Assembly: GCA_002336915.1 (NCBI GenBank)
Contig: DDET01000047.1
Span: 62,001 to 126,000, forward strand
Length of the DNA stretch: 64,000 bases
Source: Bacteroidetes bacterium UBA1947
GTDB taxonomy: Bacteria; Bacteroidota; Bacteroidia; Chitinophagales; Chitinophagaceae
Direction of reading: 5' to 3'
Part shown: positions 51,028-60,855 of the stretch, one piece after another
Numbering within the stretch: position 1 is the first letter of the stretch
Layout: each line of letters starts with the position of its first letter
Program-made: the position numbers and the translations under genes
Notes under the pieces: model-generated
Databases searched by the model: none
Seen by the model: the letters and a program-made list of their open reading frames with translations, nothing else
Told to the model about the DNA's origin: nothing

Positions 51028-51669
51028 ATGAAAAAACTGATCACGCTCATTGTCGCCCTCTCTGCATACACCATGGTGCATGCGGAGCCGACATGGGAGC
51101 TAAAAAAAGATAAAGACGGCATCAAGGTGTATACAGGGCATGTACCTGATGCAAATGTGCAGGCAGTACGGGTAATTTGTACCGTAGATGCAAACCTTTC
51201 ACAGCTGGCTGCATTGCTCCTTGATACCAAGGCCCATACCAAATGGGTATATAACACTACGAACTCCTACACTGTAAAGCAAATAAGCGATAACCACGTA
51301 GTCTACTACTCGGAGGTAAGCCTTGCATGGCCTTTCAGCAACCGGGATGTAGTTATTGATATGAACGTTTGGCAGCCGGCCGGTGGAAAGACAATGTATG
51401 TTACCGCAAATACTATAGCGAATTATGTGCCGGCAAAAGATGGCATAGTGCGGGTGCCCATGTCGAAATCGACCTGGGTAATAACACCCATCGGTAACAA
51501 CCAGCTGAATATCGACTACATCGCGCAGGCTGATCCCGGCGGTTCCGTGCCGGACTGGATCGTCAATACATTTTGTACTAAGGGGCCTTTTGAAACTTTT
51601 AAGAGTTTAAAGGAACTGGTGACCACGCCCGCCTATAAAAAAGCGCAGTATGCCTTTGTTAAAGACTAA
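51028..51669 (+). CDS. START-domain-like exported protein
   Basis: 213 residues with signal peptide (L-I-A-L or similar: M-K-K-L-I-T-L-I-V-A-L-S ... V-H-A-E). The mature part has W-E-L-K-K-D-K-D-G-I-K-V-Y-T at its start, S-L-A-W-P-F-S-N-R-D and W-V-I-T-P-I-G, characteristic of the START/SRPBCC lipid-binding fold. It is probably periplasmic and binds a lipid or other hydrophobic ligand. No other gene shares its transcript clearly. Confidence 0.8.
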   Translation: MKKLITLIVALSAYTMVHAEPTWELKKDKDGIKVYTGHVPDANVQAVRVICTVDANLSQLAALLLDTKAHTKWVYNTTNSYTVKQISDNHVVYYSEVSLAWPFSNRDVVIDMNVWQPAGGKTMYVTANTIANYVPAKDGIVRVPMSKSTWVITPIGNNQLNIDYIAQADPGGSVPDWIVNTFCTKGPFETFKSLKELVTTPAYKKAQYAFVKD

Positions 51670-51679
51670 GGCCACTTAA

Positions 51680-51896
51680 GATCATAAGCTTGATGCCCAC
51701 AGCTATACTGCTAACGAATACGAGGCAGGCATAGAATGGAACCCAATCAAGTACTTTGAGTTCCTTGCTATGTACACAATGTCCGGGAGGAGATTTGAAT
51801 ATCTGAAAACACCGAAGAACACGCAGGAGGGAGGTTACTGCGCCTGCTGGCCCAGGTTAAATTTAACATCGCACAAGGAGGCTTACATATACAAAG
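51680..51896 (+). pseudogene. Frameshifted 3' remnant of an outer-membrane porin
   Basis: From 51680 the frame reads S-Y-T-A-N-E-Y-E-A-G-I-E-W-N-P-I-K-Y-F-E, then A-M-Y-T-M-S-G-R-R-F-E, the typical penultimate strands of a phosphate-selective type porin. After about 51828 the frame changes; in another frame L-L-R-L-L-A-Q-V-K-F follows, the expected last strand ending in a phenylalanine. No start codon or signal peptide remains. The gene has lost its 5' part and carries an indel. Confidence 0.75.
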
Positions 51897-51923
51897 CCTC
51901 CTTTAAGATTTGCACAAGCAAGC

Positions 51924-52658
51924 CTAATTAAGCTGCAGGTAAGTGTTTACCATCAAGCCGTTATTGTATTGATAAACGTTCTTGTTTGCCAATTCCCTGC
52001 CCAGCTGCAGCACCTGGCTAATATATCCGGCCTCAGCGCGCACCGAAGGGTGGAACTTATAACCCAGCAAAATGCCAAGGCGGTTTTGATCAAAGATGTT
52101 TTCACCCACATTTTCCCCAAAGCCTATTAATATCTCATCGTAGGCCGCTGCGTACAGCTTTTTGTACAGCGGCACATCGAGCCTTGGCATATACCGTACC
52201 CGGTTCAGCATCACCCACTCATCGGGCTTTTCGCTCGCTAAGTTCTTTAGCCTGCCTACCCATCGTTGCTCCACGCGCAGCCTGTGTATCAGACCTATTT
52301 TCCCTATGGGGCTATTAATAACCAACTGCTCATATATCCTGTGTTCAGGAAAGGTCTTCGGTATGGCAGCTATAGTATTATCACCATAGGGATAGGTGAG
52401 TGTCCAGGCGTAGCCCAGTTGCGCAGTTACCTGGGGATGAACTTTGTAACTAAACCCAAGACGCAGCAGGCTCTGTTGCCATGTTGCCACCCAGTCGGTC
52501 CGGCGCCACTGGTACTCTATGTGCCCACTTAACTTATCAGTTATTTTGGGAGTAATAATAGTGGTGAACCACGCTATATTGTTATGCTCACTTAGCCGGT
52601 TTTGCGTAAATGCGGGATTTGCAAGCAATATGAATACAATGGAAAGCAGCTTCTTCAT
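51924..52658 (-). CDS. DUF2490 outer-membrane protein
   Basis: 244 residues with a signal peptide (M-K-K-L-L-S-I-V-F-I-L-L-A ending F-T-Q). The sequence is a series of amphipathic strands (H-I-E-Y-Q-W-R, L-L-R-L-G-F-S-Y, Q-L-G-Y-A-W) and the H-R-L-R-V-E-Q-R-W block of DUF2490. Probably a beta-barrel; function unknown. It precedes no gene on its strand closely, being 44 bases from the end of the winged-helix gene. Confidence 0.78.
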   Translation of the reverse strand: MKKLLSIVFILLANPAFTQNRLSEHNNIAWFTTIITPKITDKLSGHIEYQWRRTDWVATWQQSLLRLGFSYKVHPQVTAQLGYAWTLTYPYGDNTIAAIPKTFPEHRIYEQLVINSPIGKIGLIHRLRVEQRWVGRLKNLASEKPDEWVMLNRVRYMPRLDVPLYKKLYAAAYDEILIGFGENVGENIFDQNRLGILLGYKFHPSVRAEAGYISQVLQLGRELANKNVYQYNNGLMVNTYLQLN

Positions 52659-52702
52659 ACTGCAAATATAAGCGTGATGGTCAAAATCTATTACCAGGAC
52701 AT

Positions 52703-53770
52703 TTATAATAATGTAAGTGGCAGGTCGATAAACTTAGCGTATCGGCCTGCAGCAGCCTTCAGCCCTGCATACTTAGCAGCCGGTATTTTTTCAAAGGGCC
52801 CTATCGCAATTTCCAGTTTATCCTTGTGTATTGCGCGTTTCCATGTGCCCGCTACCTTACCGTTAATTACAAGCACAGGCTTGAATATCCCGTTGGTCGT
52901 GGCCACAAAAGCAGTATGCCCCGAGGCAAGCGCCGCCCCACGGTCAGCATAACTGATCAGGTATTCATCATAAGCAGGCAACAAATAAGTTGATTGTTTG
53001 CCGATACCGGCAAGCTCTTTGTTCATCCAATAGCTTGTATCGCCAACCCGAGCCTCCGCAAGCTCCCCTTTCATCGCTTCCAGTCCTGCTTTGGCATCGC
53101 TCATTGTCAATCCTGACCACCAGGCAAAGTCTTTAACGGTTGCCGGCCCATGACTTGTAAAATACCGGAGCGCAAGTTGTGCCCTGGCTTCATCCCTGCT
53201 GAGCGTTTGAGCTCTCGGCACCCGTTCATCCAGCAGGCCGTATGTGAATTGCTTTCCCACTTTAGGACCACTACTTACAATACCATCCAGCTCTGCGCGC
53301 ATCATTATATGGACGAATCGCAGTTCACCTGCGTCGATCTTAACGCGCCTGAACACTTCAAGCAAGTCTGCACGTGTAAGGTTCTTGCCTCCTTCCATCG
53401 CTTTTACCATTGCCTTTTCTGCCTTTAATAGTATCTTATCATCAAGCCCTATTTTGTCGTGCTGGTAAGAACTGATCGCCTTAACACGCGGCGCTGTCAG
53501 TTCAAGCAGCCAGCGAATATCGTCCGGTGCTACCAGGTGCCAGGTAGGCCGCATTACATGTGTACGGACAATGCTACCCTCTGCAAGCGCCGTATCTATA
53601 GCTGCGTCAGTATTTTCTTTTAAGCGCAGCCCCAACGCCCACTTAGCGGCTGCATAGTCCTGCGCCTGCACTGCGCCCATCCATTTCACCAATTCGCCCG
53701 GCCTGGTAAATGTTTGATGAGTGATCTGCTGGTTGTACAGCCTGTATTTTAATAGCTCCGCAACGGTCAT
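52703..53770 (-). CDS. Winged-helix DNA-binding protein of the AlkZ/YcaQ type
   Basis: 355 residues from ATG 53770 (an upstream ATG at 53836 overlaps the kinase gene). The V-Q-A-Q-D-Y and later H-G-P-A-T-V-K-D-F-A-W-W-S-G-L segments match the winged-helix family PF06224, which contains AlkZ and YcaQ DNA glycosylases that unhook interstrand crosslinks. Activity is likely but not proven here. It begins 11 bases after the stop of the kinase gene on the same strand. Confidence 0.75.
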   Translation of the reverse strand: MTVAELLKYRLYNQQITHQTFTRPGELVKWMGAVQAQDYAAAKWALGLRLKENTDAAIDTALAEGSIVRTHVMRPTWHLVAPDDIRWLLELTAPRVKAISSYQHDKIGLDDKILLKAEKAMVKAMEGGKNLTRADLLEVFRRVKIDAGELRFVHIMMRAELDGIVSSGPKVGKQFTYGLLDERVPRAQTLSRDEARAQLALRYFTSHGPATVKDFAWWSGLTMSDAKAGLEAMKGELAEARVGDTSYWMNKELAGIGKQSTYLLPAYDEYLISYADRGAALASGHTAFVATTNGIFKPVLVINGKVAGTWKRAIHKDKLEIAIGPFEKIPAAKYAGLKAAAGRYAKFIDLPLTLL

Positions 53771-53781
53771 GGTATATGTAT

Positions 53782-55707
53782 TTATACAGGCACATGTATT
53801 GCTACTACTGTACCCTTTCCCGGAGCTGAATCCCATTCTACAGTCCCCTTTAGGTATTCGATACGGGTACGGATATTCTTAAGGCCAATTCCCTCATATC
53901 TGCTTGTGTCAGTCGCGTCAAAGCCCTTTCCGTTGTCTTCGATAGTTACGCTTATGCCTTCATCATCCTTGATGAGTGAGATGTGCAACTGGTTGGCGCC
54001 GGAGTGCTTTATTACATTGTTCACACTTTCCTGTATCACCCTGTAAAGAACTATTTCTGCATTCGCATCTATCTTCTCTGTTAGTCCCTCTGCATACAGG
54101 TGAATCTTTATTGCCTTATTGTCTATTTTATTTACAAAGTCTCTTACGGCTGTCGCCAGGCCCGATTTCAGCAGGGCATTTGGCATAATGTTGTGCGATA
54201 CATTGCGCACTTCCTTGCAGCCCTCATCCACAAGCGCGATCGCTTTATCGAAAACATTGCTCTGCTCCTCCGAGGGGAATGGAATATCGTTCCTGATAGA
54301 TGACAAGTTCAGTTTCACAGCGCTCATCAGTTGCCCTACTCCATCGTGCAGGTCGCCGGCTATTCGTTTACGTTCATTTTCTTCCGCTTCTATCACCGCT
54401 TTGGAGGCCAGTTCCTGCTGCTTTAATATCTCCGCCTGCAATTTAGACTGCTGTTTTAACCGGTAACGCCTGTATAACGAATATCCCAGCAAAGCTAAAA
54501 GGATAAGCAAGCCTGATATGGCTATTATGAAACCGTTGCGCTTGTTTATTTCAAATTGCTGTGCCTGTATCTTCCGTTCCTTCTTTTCCGTTTCATACCT
54601 GGTGTTAAGCTCTGCTATTACCTTTGCATTGTCTTTCTTAGACAATGAATCCCTGAAGAAGCGGTACTGCGCTAAATATGCATAGGCAGAATCGTACTTT
54701 TTATTCCTGGAATAGAAATCAGAAAGGCTTTCCAGCGCTTCATAGATCTGCTTATTGTTTTTTATACTTTTTGCAAAGTTCAGAGCCTTCTTTATGTACA
54801 GCTCTGCATTCGCAAGATCGCCCTTACGTTCATAATTCTCGCCCAGGTAATTGTATGTATATGCCAGCTCATTCATTTCACCCATACGCTCACGAATGGC
54901 GATAGACCTCTTAAGAAAAAATTCGCCTTTCACCACATCATTCTTCTTTGAATAGGCAGCCCCTATATCATTATCGGAAAAAGCAAGGCTGGAAGAGTCT
55001 TTGGTTTGCTCTGCATATTCCCGGGCTTTAAAATAATAGAAGAGTGCCTTGTCATAATTTTCCTGTTCACGGTATAGGATGCCCAGGTTCTCGTAATTCG
55101 AATAAAGGTCGTATGGATTACCCAGTTTCTTCCGGATCTCCAGAGCCTGCAAATGAAACTCTTCGGCCTTTTTTATGTCTTTGACAGTGGCATAGTAGTT
55201 GCCAAGGCCATTGTAACCTTTCGCCCTTAGTGTATCATCCCCATTTTTATCGGCAATGGCCATTGCATTCATATAATGCAGCAATGATGAGTCATATTTC
55301 GCCTTCCTGCGGAACAGTGTGCCGTAGGATGACTCTGCAAAGAACTGGCCCTTATAATAGTTGACCTTATCGGCCGCGCGTTTCGAAGAATCCACTACAA
55401 GAAATGCATCGTCTATCCTGCCTGCGGCCTCGTAACAATATCCCAGTGTAAGGTAGGCGTCCGATAGCTCGCGGTAGAACTTCCCCTTTTGTGCTATCTC
55501 GATCGCCTTTCGCGCAAAACCCGTGGCAGCCGGCACATTCTCGTTCATTTGCGTAACACCCAGGTAGTTATACAAGCGCGATTGCCGTGCTATATTTTTC
55601 TCTTCCCTGATATGCTTCAAAACCGTATCGACAGGCACAGGCTGGCCACTGGCAGCTTTAAAGATGCAGAGTAGCGATACAAGCAATAATGTTCCTAAGC
55701 GAGACAT
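53782..55707 (-). CDS. TPR-containing sensor histidine kinase (NarL/HisKA_3 type)
   Basis: 641 residues: signal peptide, TPR repeats at about 60-360 (A-L-x-Y-Y-F-K-A-R-E-Y-A units), coiled region, one membrane segment (about 395-415, G-F-I-I-A-I-S-G-L-L-I-L-L-A-L-L), then HisKA_3 with the phospho-accepting histidine in G-D-L-H-D-G-V-G-Q and an HATPase_c domain (I-Q-E-S-V-N-N, D-N-G-K-G-F, G-I-G-L-K-N-I). It should phosphorylate a LuxR-type response regulator, which is not adjacent. Signal is unknown; the TPR part lies outside the membrane. Confidence 0.88.
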   Translation of the reverse strand: MSRLGTLLLVSLLCIFKAASGQPVPVDTVLKHIREEKNIARQSRLYNYLGVTQMNENVPAATGFARKAIEIAQKGKFYRELSDAYLTLGYCYEAAGRIDDAFLVVDSSKRAADKVNYYKGQFFAESSYGTLFRRKAKYDSSLLHYMNAMAIADKNGDDTLRAKGYNGLGNYYATVKDIKKAEEFHLQALEIRKKLGNPYDLYSNYENLGILYREQENYDKALFYYFKAREYAEQTKDSSSLAFSDNDIGAAYSKKNDVVKGEFFLKRSIAIRERMGEMNELAYTYNYLGENYERKGDLANAELYIKKALNFAKSIKNNKQIYEALESLSDFYSRNKKYDSAYAYLAQYRFFRDSLSKKDNAKVIAELNTRYETEKKERKIQAQQFEINKRNGFIIAISGLLILLALLGYSLYRRYRLKQQSKLQAEILKQQELASKAVIEAEENERKRIAGDLHDGVGQLMSAVKLNLSSIRNDIPFPSEEQSNVFDKAIALVDEGCKEVRNVSHNIMPNALLKSGLATAVRDFVNKIDNKAIKIHLYAEGLTEKIDANAEIVLYRVIQESVNNVIKHSGANQLHISLIKDDEGISVTIEDNGKGFDATDTSRYEGIGLKNIRTRIEYLKGTVEWDSAPGKGTVVAIHVPV

Positions 55708-55762
55708 ATAACGTATGCTAAATTAGGAATAAAAATTACCCCTCAAATACCCCCCAAAAGAC

Positions 55763-55793
55763 GATATCCTGCAAAATGTGCAGGATATCGTTC
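55763..55793 (-). terminator. Perfect 12-pair hairpin between lon and the kinase gene
   Basis: CGATATCCTGCA (55764-55775), loop AAATG, TGCAGGATATCG (55781-55792). Read on the minus strand it follows the lon stop and precedes CTTTTGGGG. The T-run is weak, so it could also be an operator of the kinase gene. Confidence 0.5.
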
Positions 55794-55815
55794 AAATAGC
55801 ATTGGAAATAGCCTA

Positions 55816-58236
55816 TTATTTTTTTGTAAGAGCAAAATCGAGCACCTCGTTCATCTCGCTCACATAATGGAACCTGAGGCCCCTGATGTATTCTTTATTG
55901 ATCTCCTCGATATCTTTTTCATTCTGCTTGCAGAGTATCACATCCTTAATTCCTGCGCGTTTTGCTGCCAGTACCTTCTCCTTTATCCCACCCACGGGCA
56001 GCACCAGCCCGCGCAGCGTTATCTCGCCCGTCATCGCCAGGTATGGCTTTACCTTGCGCCCGGTAAATGCCGAAGCAAGCGAGGTAAGCATGGTTACACC
56101 CGCACTTGGCCCATCTTTAGGCACAGCACCTTCCGGCACATGGATATGAATATTATACTCCTCGAATTTTTCCGGCGGGATATTATACTCGGCAGCATGC
56201 TGCTTAAGGTACGACAAAGCCGTTGATGCGCTTTCCTTCATTACATTGCCCAGGTTACCCGTAAGCGTAAGCCCACCCTTACCTTTCGAAAGTCCTGCCT
56301 CTATAAACAAGATATCACCACCCACCTGTGTCCAGGCAAGGCCCACAGTAACACCTGAGGGATGCCCCTTGGTATAAATATCATTATTGAATTTAGGCTT
56401 GCCTAAAACTTTTTCTATATGCTCAACAGTGATTTGCGGTGCCACCTCATCCATAGCCACTTCTTTGGCTACCGAGCGCATTATGGCAGCCAGCACCCTG
56501 TCCAGCTCACGCACACCCGATTCGCGCGTGTATTCCTGTGTTAGCTTACTCAATATCTTATCTGATATCCGCAATGGTATCTTTGAAAGCCCGTGCAGTT
56601 CCTTTTGCTTTGGGATAAGATGGCGTTTGGCTATTTCTATTTTTTCTTCGATAGAATATCCGGTGAGTTGTATGATCTCAAGACGATCGCGCAGTGCAGG
56701 CTGTATGTCGCTCAGGCTATTTGCCGTGGCGATGAACAGCACTTTCGAGAGATCAAATTCCAGCTCAAGATAATTATCATAGAATGAGTTGTTCTGCTCA
56801 GGGTCCAGCACTTCAAGCAATGCCGAACTTGGATCTCCACGAAAATCTTTGCCTATCTTATCTATTTCGTCCAGTATAAAAACGGGGTTTGCTGTTTTTA
56901 TCTTTCTCAACGACTGAACGATACGGCCCGGCATAGCACCTATATAGGTCTTACGATGCCCGCGCAACTCGCTTTCGTCATGTAGGCCGCCAAGGCTCAG
57001 TCGCACATATTTACGGTTAATAGCATTGGCAATGCTGCGCCCCAGCGATGTCTTACCTATACCGGGAGGACCCACAAAACATAATATCGGCGATTTCATA
57101 TCGCCCTTCAGCTTCAGTACAGCAAGGTATTCCAGTATGCGGTCTTTGATCTTGTCCATGCCATAGTGGTCGGCATCCAGCACATTCTGGGCATTCTTCA
57201 GGTCGTAACTATCCTGCGTGTACGTGCCCCAGGGCAGGTCCAGCATCAGGTCCAGGTGATTGTATATAACCGAATAGTCGGGCGTGCTGGGATGCATACG
57301 CTCCAGCTTCTCTATATTTTTCTGGAAAAGCTCTTTTGCCGCTTCCGTGAATTTTACGCCTTCAGCACGCTTTTGCAGGTCTCTTATCTCGCGCTCGTTG
57401 GGGTCTCCGCCCAGTTCCTCGCGGATAGACTTCATCTGCTGCTGCAAAAAATACTCACGCTGCTGCTTGTCTATGTCTGCACGGGTTTTATTTGTGATTT
57501 CGTTTTTCAGCTCCACCAGCTGCAGCTCGGCCTGCAGCATTTGCAGCAGGCGCTCAGCACGTACTTTTACATTATTTTCCTCCAGCAGCGCCTGCTTGTC
57601 CAGCAGCTTTGCATTCAGGTTGGACGCTACAAAGTGCATCAGGAAAGATTGTTGTTCAATATTGCGCAATACTATGCTCGTCTCATTGGGCATGTTTGAC
57701 GATGACTGTGCTATACGCTCGGAGTAATCCTTAACCGAGGAGATCATTGCTTCGAACTCCGCATCTTCTTTAGGGAAATTATCTTCCAAATACCTTATCT
57801 GCGCCGTATAATATGGGTCCACTTGCGTATAAGCCTCAATGTGTATGCGCATACGGCCCATTATGAAAATAGTGGTATTCCCGTCGGGCATTTTTATTTG
57901 CTTCACTATCCTTGCCAGGGTGCCCGTCTGGTAGATATCTTCCGGCATCGGGTCATCTTCGTTACTATCCTTCTGTGCCACCACACCTATCCATTTACCA
58001 TTCTTTTGCGCTTCCGTAATAGCCCTTACGGACTTTTCACGCGCAACTGTGATAGGCAATACTACATTAGGAAACAATACGGTGTTACGCAGGGCTATGA
58101 TCGGCAATTCTGTGGGGAGGCTGCCTTTTTCGCTTTCATCAAATTCTTCTTCACCCAGTGGTACTATGGGCATGAACTCCATTTCCTGTTCCGACTGGTT
58201 CAGATACATATTCAACATCGACTTTATTTCAGACAT
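55816..58236 (-). CDS. lon: ATP-dependent protease Lon
   Basis: 806 residues. N-terminal substrate domain (L-P-I-I-A-L-R-N-T-V-L-F-P), AAA+ domain with Walker A G-P-P-G-I-G-K-T-S and Walker B I-L-D-E-I-D-K, and proteolytic domain with the Ser in D-G-P-S-A-G and the Lys in G-G-I-K-E-K-V-L. It degrades damaged and regulatory proteins in the cytoplasm. Length is normal. No clear heat-shock element was identified in front of it. Confidence 0.96.
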   Translation of the reverse strand: MSEIKSMLNMYLNQSEQEMEFMPIVPLGEEEFDESEKGSLPTELPIIALRNTVLFPNVVLPITVAREKSVRAITEAQKNGKWIGVVAQKDSNEDDPMPEDIYQTGTLARIVKQIKMPDGNTTIFIMGRMRIHIEAYTQVDPYYTAQIRYLEDNFPKEDAEFEAMISSVKDYSERIAQSSSNMPNETSIVLRNIEQQSFLMHFVASNLNAKLLDKQALLEENNVKVRAERLLQMLQAELQLVELKNEITNKTRADIDKQQREYFLQQQMKSIREELGGDPNEREIRDLQKRAEGVKFTEAAKELFQKNIEKLERMHPSTPDYSVIYNHLDLMLDLPWGTYTQDSYDLKNAQNVLDADHYGMDKIKDRILEYLAVLKLKGDMKSPILCFVGPPGIGKTSLGRSIANAINRKYVRLSLGGLHDESELRGHRKTYIGAMPGRIVQSLRKIKTANPVFILDEIDKIGKDFRGDPSSALLEVLDPEQNNSFYDNYLELEFDLSKVLFIATANSLSDIQPALRDRLEIIQLTGYSIEEKIEIAKRHLIPKQKELHGLSKIPLRISDKILSKLTQEYTRESGVRELDRVLAAIMRSVAKEVAMDEVAPQITVEHIEKVLGKPKFNNDIYTKGHPSGVTVGLAWTQVGGDILFIEAGLSKGKGGLTLTGNLGNVMKESASTALSYLKQHAAEYNIPPEKFEEYNIHIHVPEGAVPKDGPSAGVTMLTSLASAFTGRKVKPYLAMTGEITLRGLVLPVGGIKEKVLAAKRAGIKDVILCKQNEKDIEEINKEYIRGLRFHYVSEMNEVLDFALTKK

Positions 58237-58457
58237 TATGACAATCTTTTCCCCGGTTTATATTAAAGAGGAAGGCAAATATAAGGGGCAATAGCTATGC
58301 CAAAGACGCTAAACCTGTAATTTTTGCAGGGCGTATGGTACTTTATAACAAACCGCTTAAATATATTTCCCGGTAAATACTAAATAATAACCCGGGCCTA
58401 TACAACCTGCCTATACAGATATTATTTAGGTTCAGGTATAATGGTGCTCTGCATCTC

Positions 58458-59597
58458 CTACTTCAACACCTCTTCCAGTTTGGCATCCAGGTCATCACCT
58501 CTCAGATCGTGTGCTATGATCTTGCCCGATGGGTCAATAAGAAAATTGGAAGGTATCGACTGTACACCATAAGTAGCTGCCACCGGCGATTGCCATCCCT
58601 GCAGGTCGCTCACGTGTGTCCACTCCAGCTTATCATGGGCTATGGCCTCGGCCCATTTATCCTTATCGCTATCCAGCGACACGCTGAATACCGTAAAGTT
58701 CTTGCTTTTGAATTTATTATACGCGGCCACTACATTCGGGTTTTCGTGGCGGCAGGGTGCACACCAGGATGCCCAGAAATCGAGCAGTACATATTTCCCT
58801 TTCAGGGAAGACAGGGACGCTTTTTTGCCGGCAGGTGTCGCGAGATCGATATCGGGCGCCGGCGAACCTTCTGCAGGGCCGCTGCTTGCCTCGGCAGGCG
58901 CAGCCTGGCCCGACTCAGCCAACATTTTGTTCAGCCTTGCCTCAAATTCCTTCACATGTGTTGCCTGCGGGAAGCGCTTACTCAAACCATCAGTGAATGA
59001 AGCAAGAAACTCCTTTTCCACCATCGGGTTCAGCATCTGTGCCGCAAAAATAGCTACAGGGAAAAATTTGCTGGTATCTGCATACATTTCTATGAAACGG
59101 GTGAACTTGAACTTAAAGTCATTCATGTCTTTTTCTGCAGTCGCACTAAGGCTGTCATTGCCTTTTGCCCGCAAGCTGTCCATTATAATACTCATTGTAT
59201 TGATATCACGCAGGTGTTCCCTCACTGTCGTGATGAATTTCTTCATGCTCGATGAGCCGGCCGATCCTGCCACGTCATAATTTTCAAAACTGTTCCAGTC
59301 GCCCGTTACTTTTACATTGCCCTTATCAATAGCCAATAAAATGAAACGATTACCGTTAAACCTGAGACGATACAGGTTATCCTCCGGCGTGCTGCCCGAA
59401 ACCTCGAAATGACCCTTGGCATCACTTTTCGCAGAGTCTATTACCCGGATCTCATTAATACCTATCTCCTCCAGCATCACCGTCTGCCCGGGCATATTTG
59501 CCAGCTCGCCTATCACAGTAAATTTATTCTTGTTCGTCTTACAGGCTGCAAGCGAAAACAGTGTAAATAGTAAAAAAAGTAAAGATCTATATCTCAT
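58458..59597 (-). CDS. TlpA-like thioredoxin lipoprotein with DUF4369-type N-terminal domain
   Basis: 379 residues. Lipoprotein signal with lipobox L-A-A-C (Cys at about 19), then a DUF4369-like beta domain (F-T-V-I-G-E-L-A-N-M-P-G-Q-T-V), a linker, and a C-terminal thioredoxin fold with W-A-S-W-C-A-P-C (CAPC about residue 276). It is a periplasmic thiol-disulfide oxidoreductase or peroxiredoxin-like protein, common in this phylum. Target proteins are unknown. Confidence 0.85.
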   Translation of the reverse strand: MRYRSLLFLLFTLFSLAACKTNKNKFTVIGELANMPGQTVMLEEIGINEIRVIDSAKSDAKGHFEVSGSTPEDNLYRLRFNGNRFILLAIDKGNVKVTGDWNSFENYDVAGSAGSSSMKKFITTVREHLRDINTMSIIMDSLRAKGNDSLSATAEKDMNDFKFKFTRFIEMYADTSKFFPVAIFAAQMLNPMVEKEFLASFTDGLSKRFPQATHVKEFEARLNKMLAESGQAAPAEASSGPAEGSPAPDIDLATPAGKKASLSSLKGKYVLLDFWASWCAPCRHENPNVVAAYNKFKSKNFTVFSVSLDSDKDKWAEAIAHDKLEWTHVSDLQGWQSPVAATYGVQSIPSNFLIDPSGKIIAHDLRGDDLDAKLEEVLK

Positions 59598-59768
59598 CCG
59601 GGTGGTTTTTATTATTGCTGCAAACCTAGTTAAATTTTCGATTGCTTATGTGGCAGAAAAGTTAATTCATGCAGGTTTAGCTGTATTTATCTGCCACAGG
59701 ACCGTCTTATTTACCGGTAGTTTTTCCAAAATCATTGGCCACCTAAGTGCAAAAACAGGTACCATGCA

Positions 59769-59798
59769 TTGCATAATACTATTTTTTACCTACCTTTG
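59769..59798 (+). promoter_or_regulatory. Promoter of the padR-pspC pair (TTG-N19-TACCTTTG)
   Basis: TTG at 59769-59771, 19-base spacer and TACCTTTG at 59791-59798, an exact consensus match; ATG at 59817. A PadR protein often represses its own promoter, so the operator is probably near here. Confidence 0.7.
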
Positions 59799-59816
59799 TA
59801 ATGTAAAAGGAATGAT

Positions 59817-60149
59817 ATGAATGTGGACAATACAGAATCGCAGATGAGAAAAGGCCTTTTGGAGTTATGCATCCTGGGCATTATACAAAGGCAGAAAGAA
59901 GTTTACCCCAGTGATATCCTTGAGCAGCTCAAAGAGGCAAAGCTAGTAGTGCTTGAAGGCACCCTATATCCATTGCTTACCCGGCTCAAGAATGCGGGTA
60001 TGCTCAGCTATCGCTGGGAAGAATCGACATCGGGCCCTCCGCGTAAGTATTATGCGCTCACCAAAACAGGCCTTAAATTTTACGCACAGCTGCGCCATAC
60101 CTGGGATGAATTAAGTAAAGCAGTAGATCATTTAACCACATCTTTATAA
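59817..60149 (+). CDS. PadR-family transcription regulator
   Basis: 110 residues. PadR winged-helix: L-L-E-L-C-I-L-G-I-I, Y-P-S-D-I-L-E-Q-L, V-L-E-G-T-L-Y-P-L-L-T-R-L and S-G-P-P-R-K-Y-Y. It is of the short type without a long C-terminal coil. It probably controls the pspC gene 11 bases downstream. Confidence 0.9.
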   Translation: MNVDNTESQMRKGLLELCILGIIQRQKEVYPSDILEQLKEAKLVVLEGTLYPLLTRLKNAGMLSYRWEESTSGPPRKYYALTKTGLKFYAQLRHTWDELSKAVDHLTTSL

Positions 60150-60160
60150 ATCAATTTTTT

Positions 60161-60841
60161 ATGCAACGCATCATACAGATAAATATAGCCGGCAGTGTTA
60201 TCCCGATAGAGGAAGATGCCTACCAGGTCCTAAAAGACTACCTGAATGCATTGGAACGTCTCTTCGTAGCCGAGGAAGGTAATGACGAGATCATACAGGA
60301 TATTGAATTCCGTATCGCCGAATTATTCAGTATCCGCCTGCAGAACAATATCCCCGCCATCGACCGCAGCGACGTGCAGAAAGTAATAGACACTCTCGGG
60401 CCTGCCCATGAACTGAACGAAGATCCTGCGACGGGCAAAACCACCAATTTACCTGTACCTTATTCAAGACCTGCGAACAATCAACAAGGTCAGCAGCAAT
60501 ACCAATCTTCCCACCGCAGGTTGTTCCGCAATACCAACGATAAGATGATAGGCGGTGTATGCAGCGGTCTGGCCAATTATTTTGATATCGACCCGGTAAT
60601 AGTACGCCTTGTTTTTGCAGCACTGTTCTTCGGTTTGGGTGTGGGCCTTATTGCATACATTATTGCCTGGGCGGTAATACCCGCGCCCAGGACACCAGAG
60701 GAATTCGCACAGATGACAGGCGGCACGCCCATGGATATCCACAGCATGGCCCGCAATATGAGCGGAGAATTACAGGATCTTAAAAAGCGCGGCGAAGAAA
60801 TGAGCCGCGAACTAAAGGACTTTTTTAACAAGAAAAAATAA
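60161..60841 (+). CDS. PspC-domain membrane protein
   Basis: 226 residues: an N-terminal charged domain (about 1-95, with E-E-D-A-Y-Q-V-L-K-D-Y-L), a linker with Q-Q-G-Q-Q-Q, the PspC domain (R-L-F-R-N-T-N-D-K-M-I-G-G-V-C-S-G-L-A) with a membrane segment F-F-G-L-G-V-G-L-I-A, and a charged C-terminal helix (K-K-R-G-E-E-M). It is a membrane stress-response relative. Its pairing with padR is frequent in Bacteroidota. Confidence 0.88.
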   Translation: MQRIIQINIAGSVIPIEEDAYQVLKDYLNALERLFVAEEGNDEIIQDIEFRIAELFSIRLQNNIPAIDRSDVQKVIDTLGPAHELNEDPATGKTTNLPVPYSRPANNQQGQQQYQSSHRRLFRNTNDKMIGGVCSGLANYFDIDPVIVRLVFAALFFGLGVGLIAYIIAWAVIPAPRTPEEFAQMTGGTPMDIHSMARNMSGELQDLKKRGEEMSRELKDFFNKKK

Positions 60842-60855
60842 CGGCTCGGGCAAGC

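Noticed and set aside
57166..57699. 177-codon plus-strand frame opposite lon
   Set aside because: Mirror of the conserved lon coding region with no start signals.
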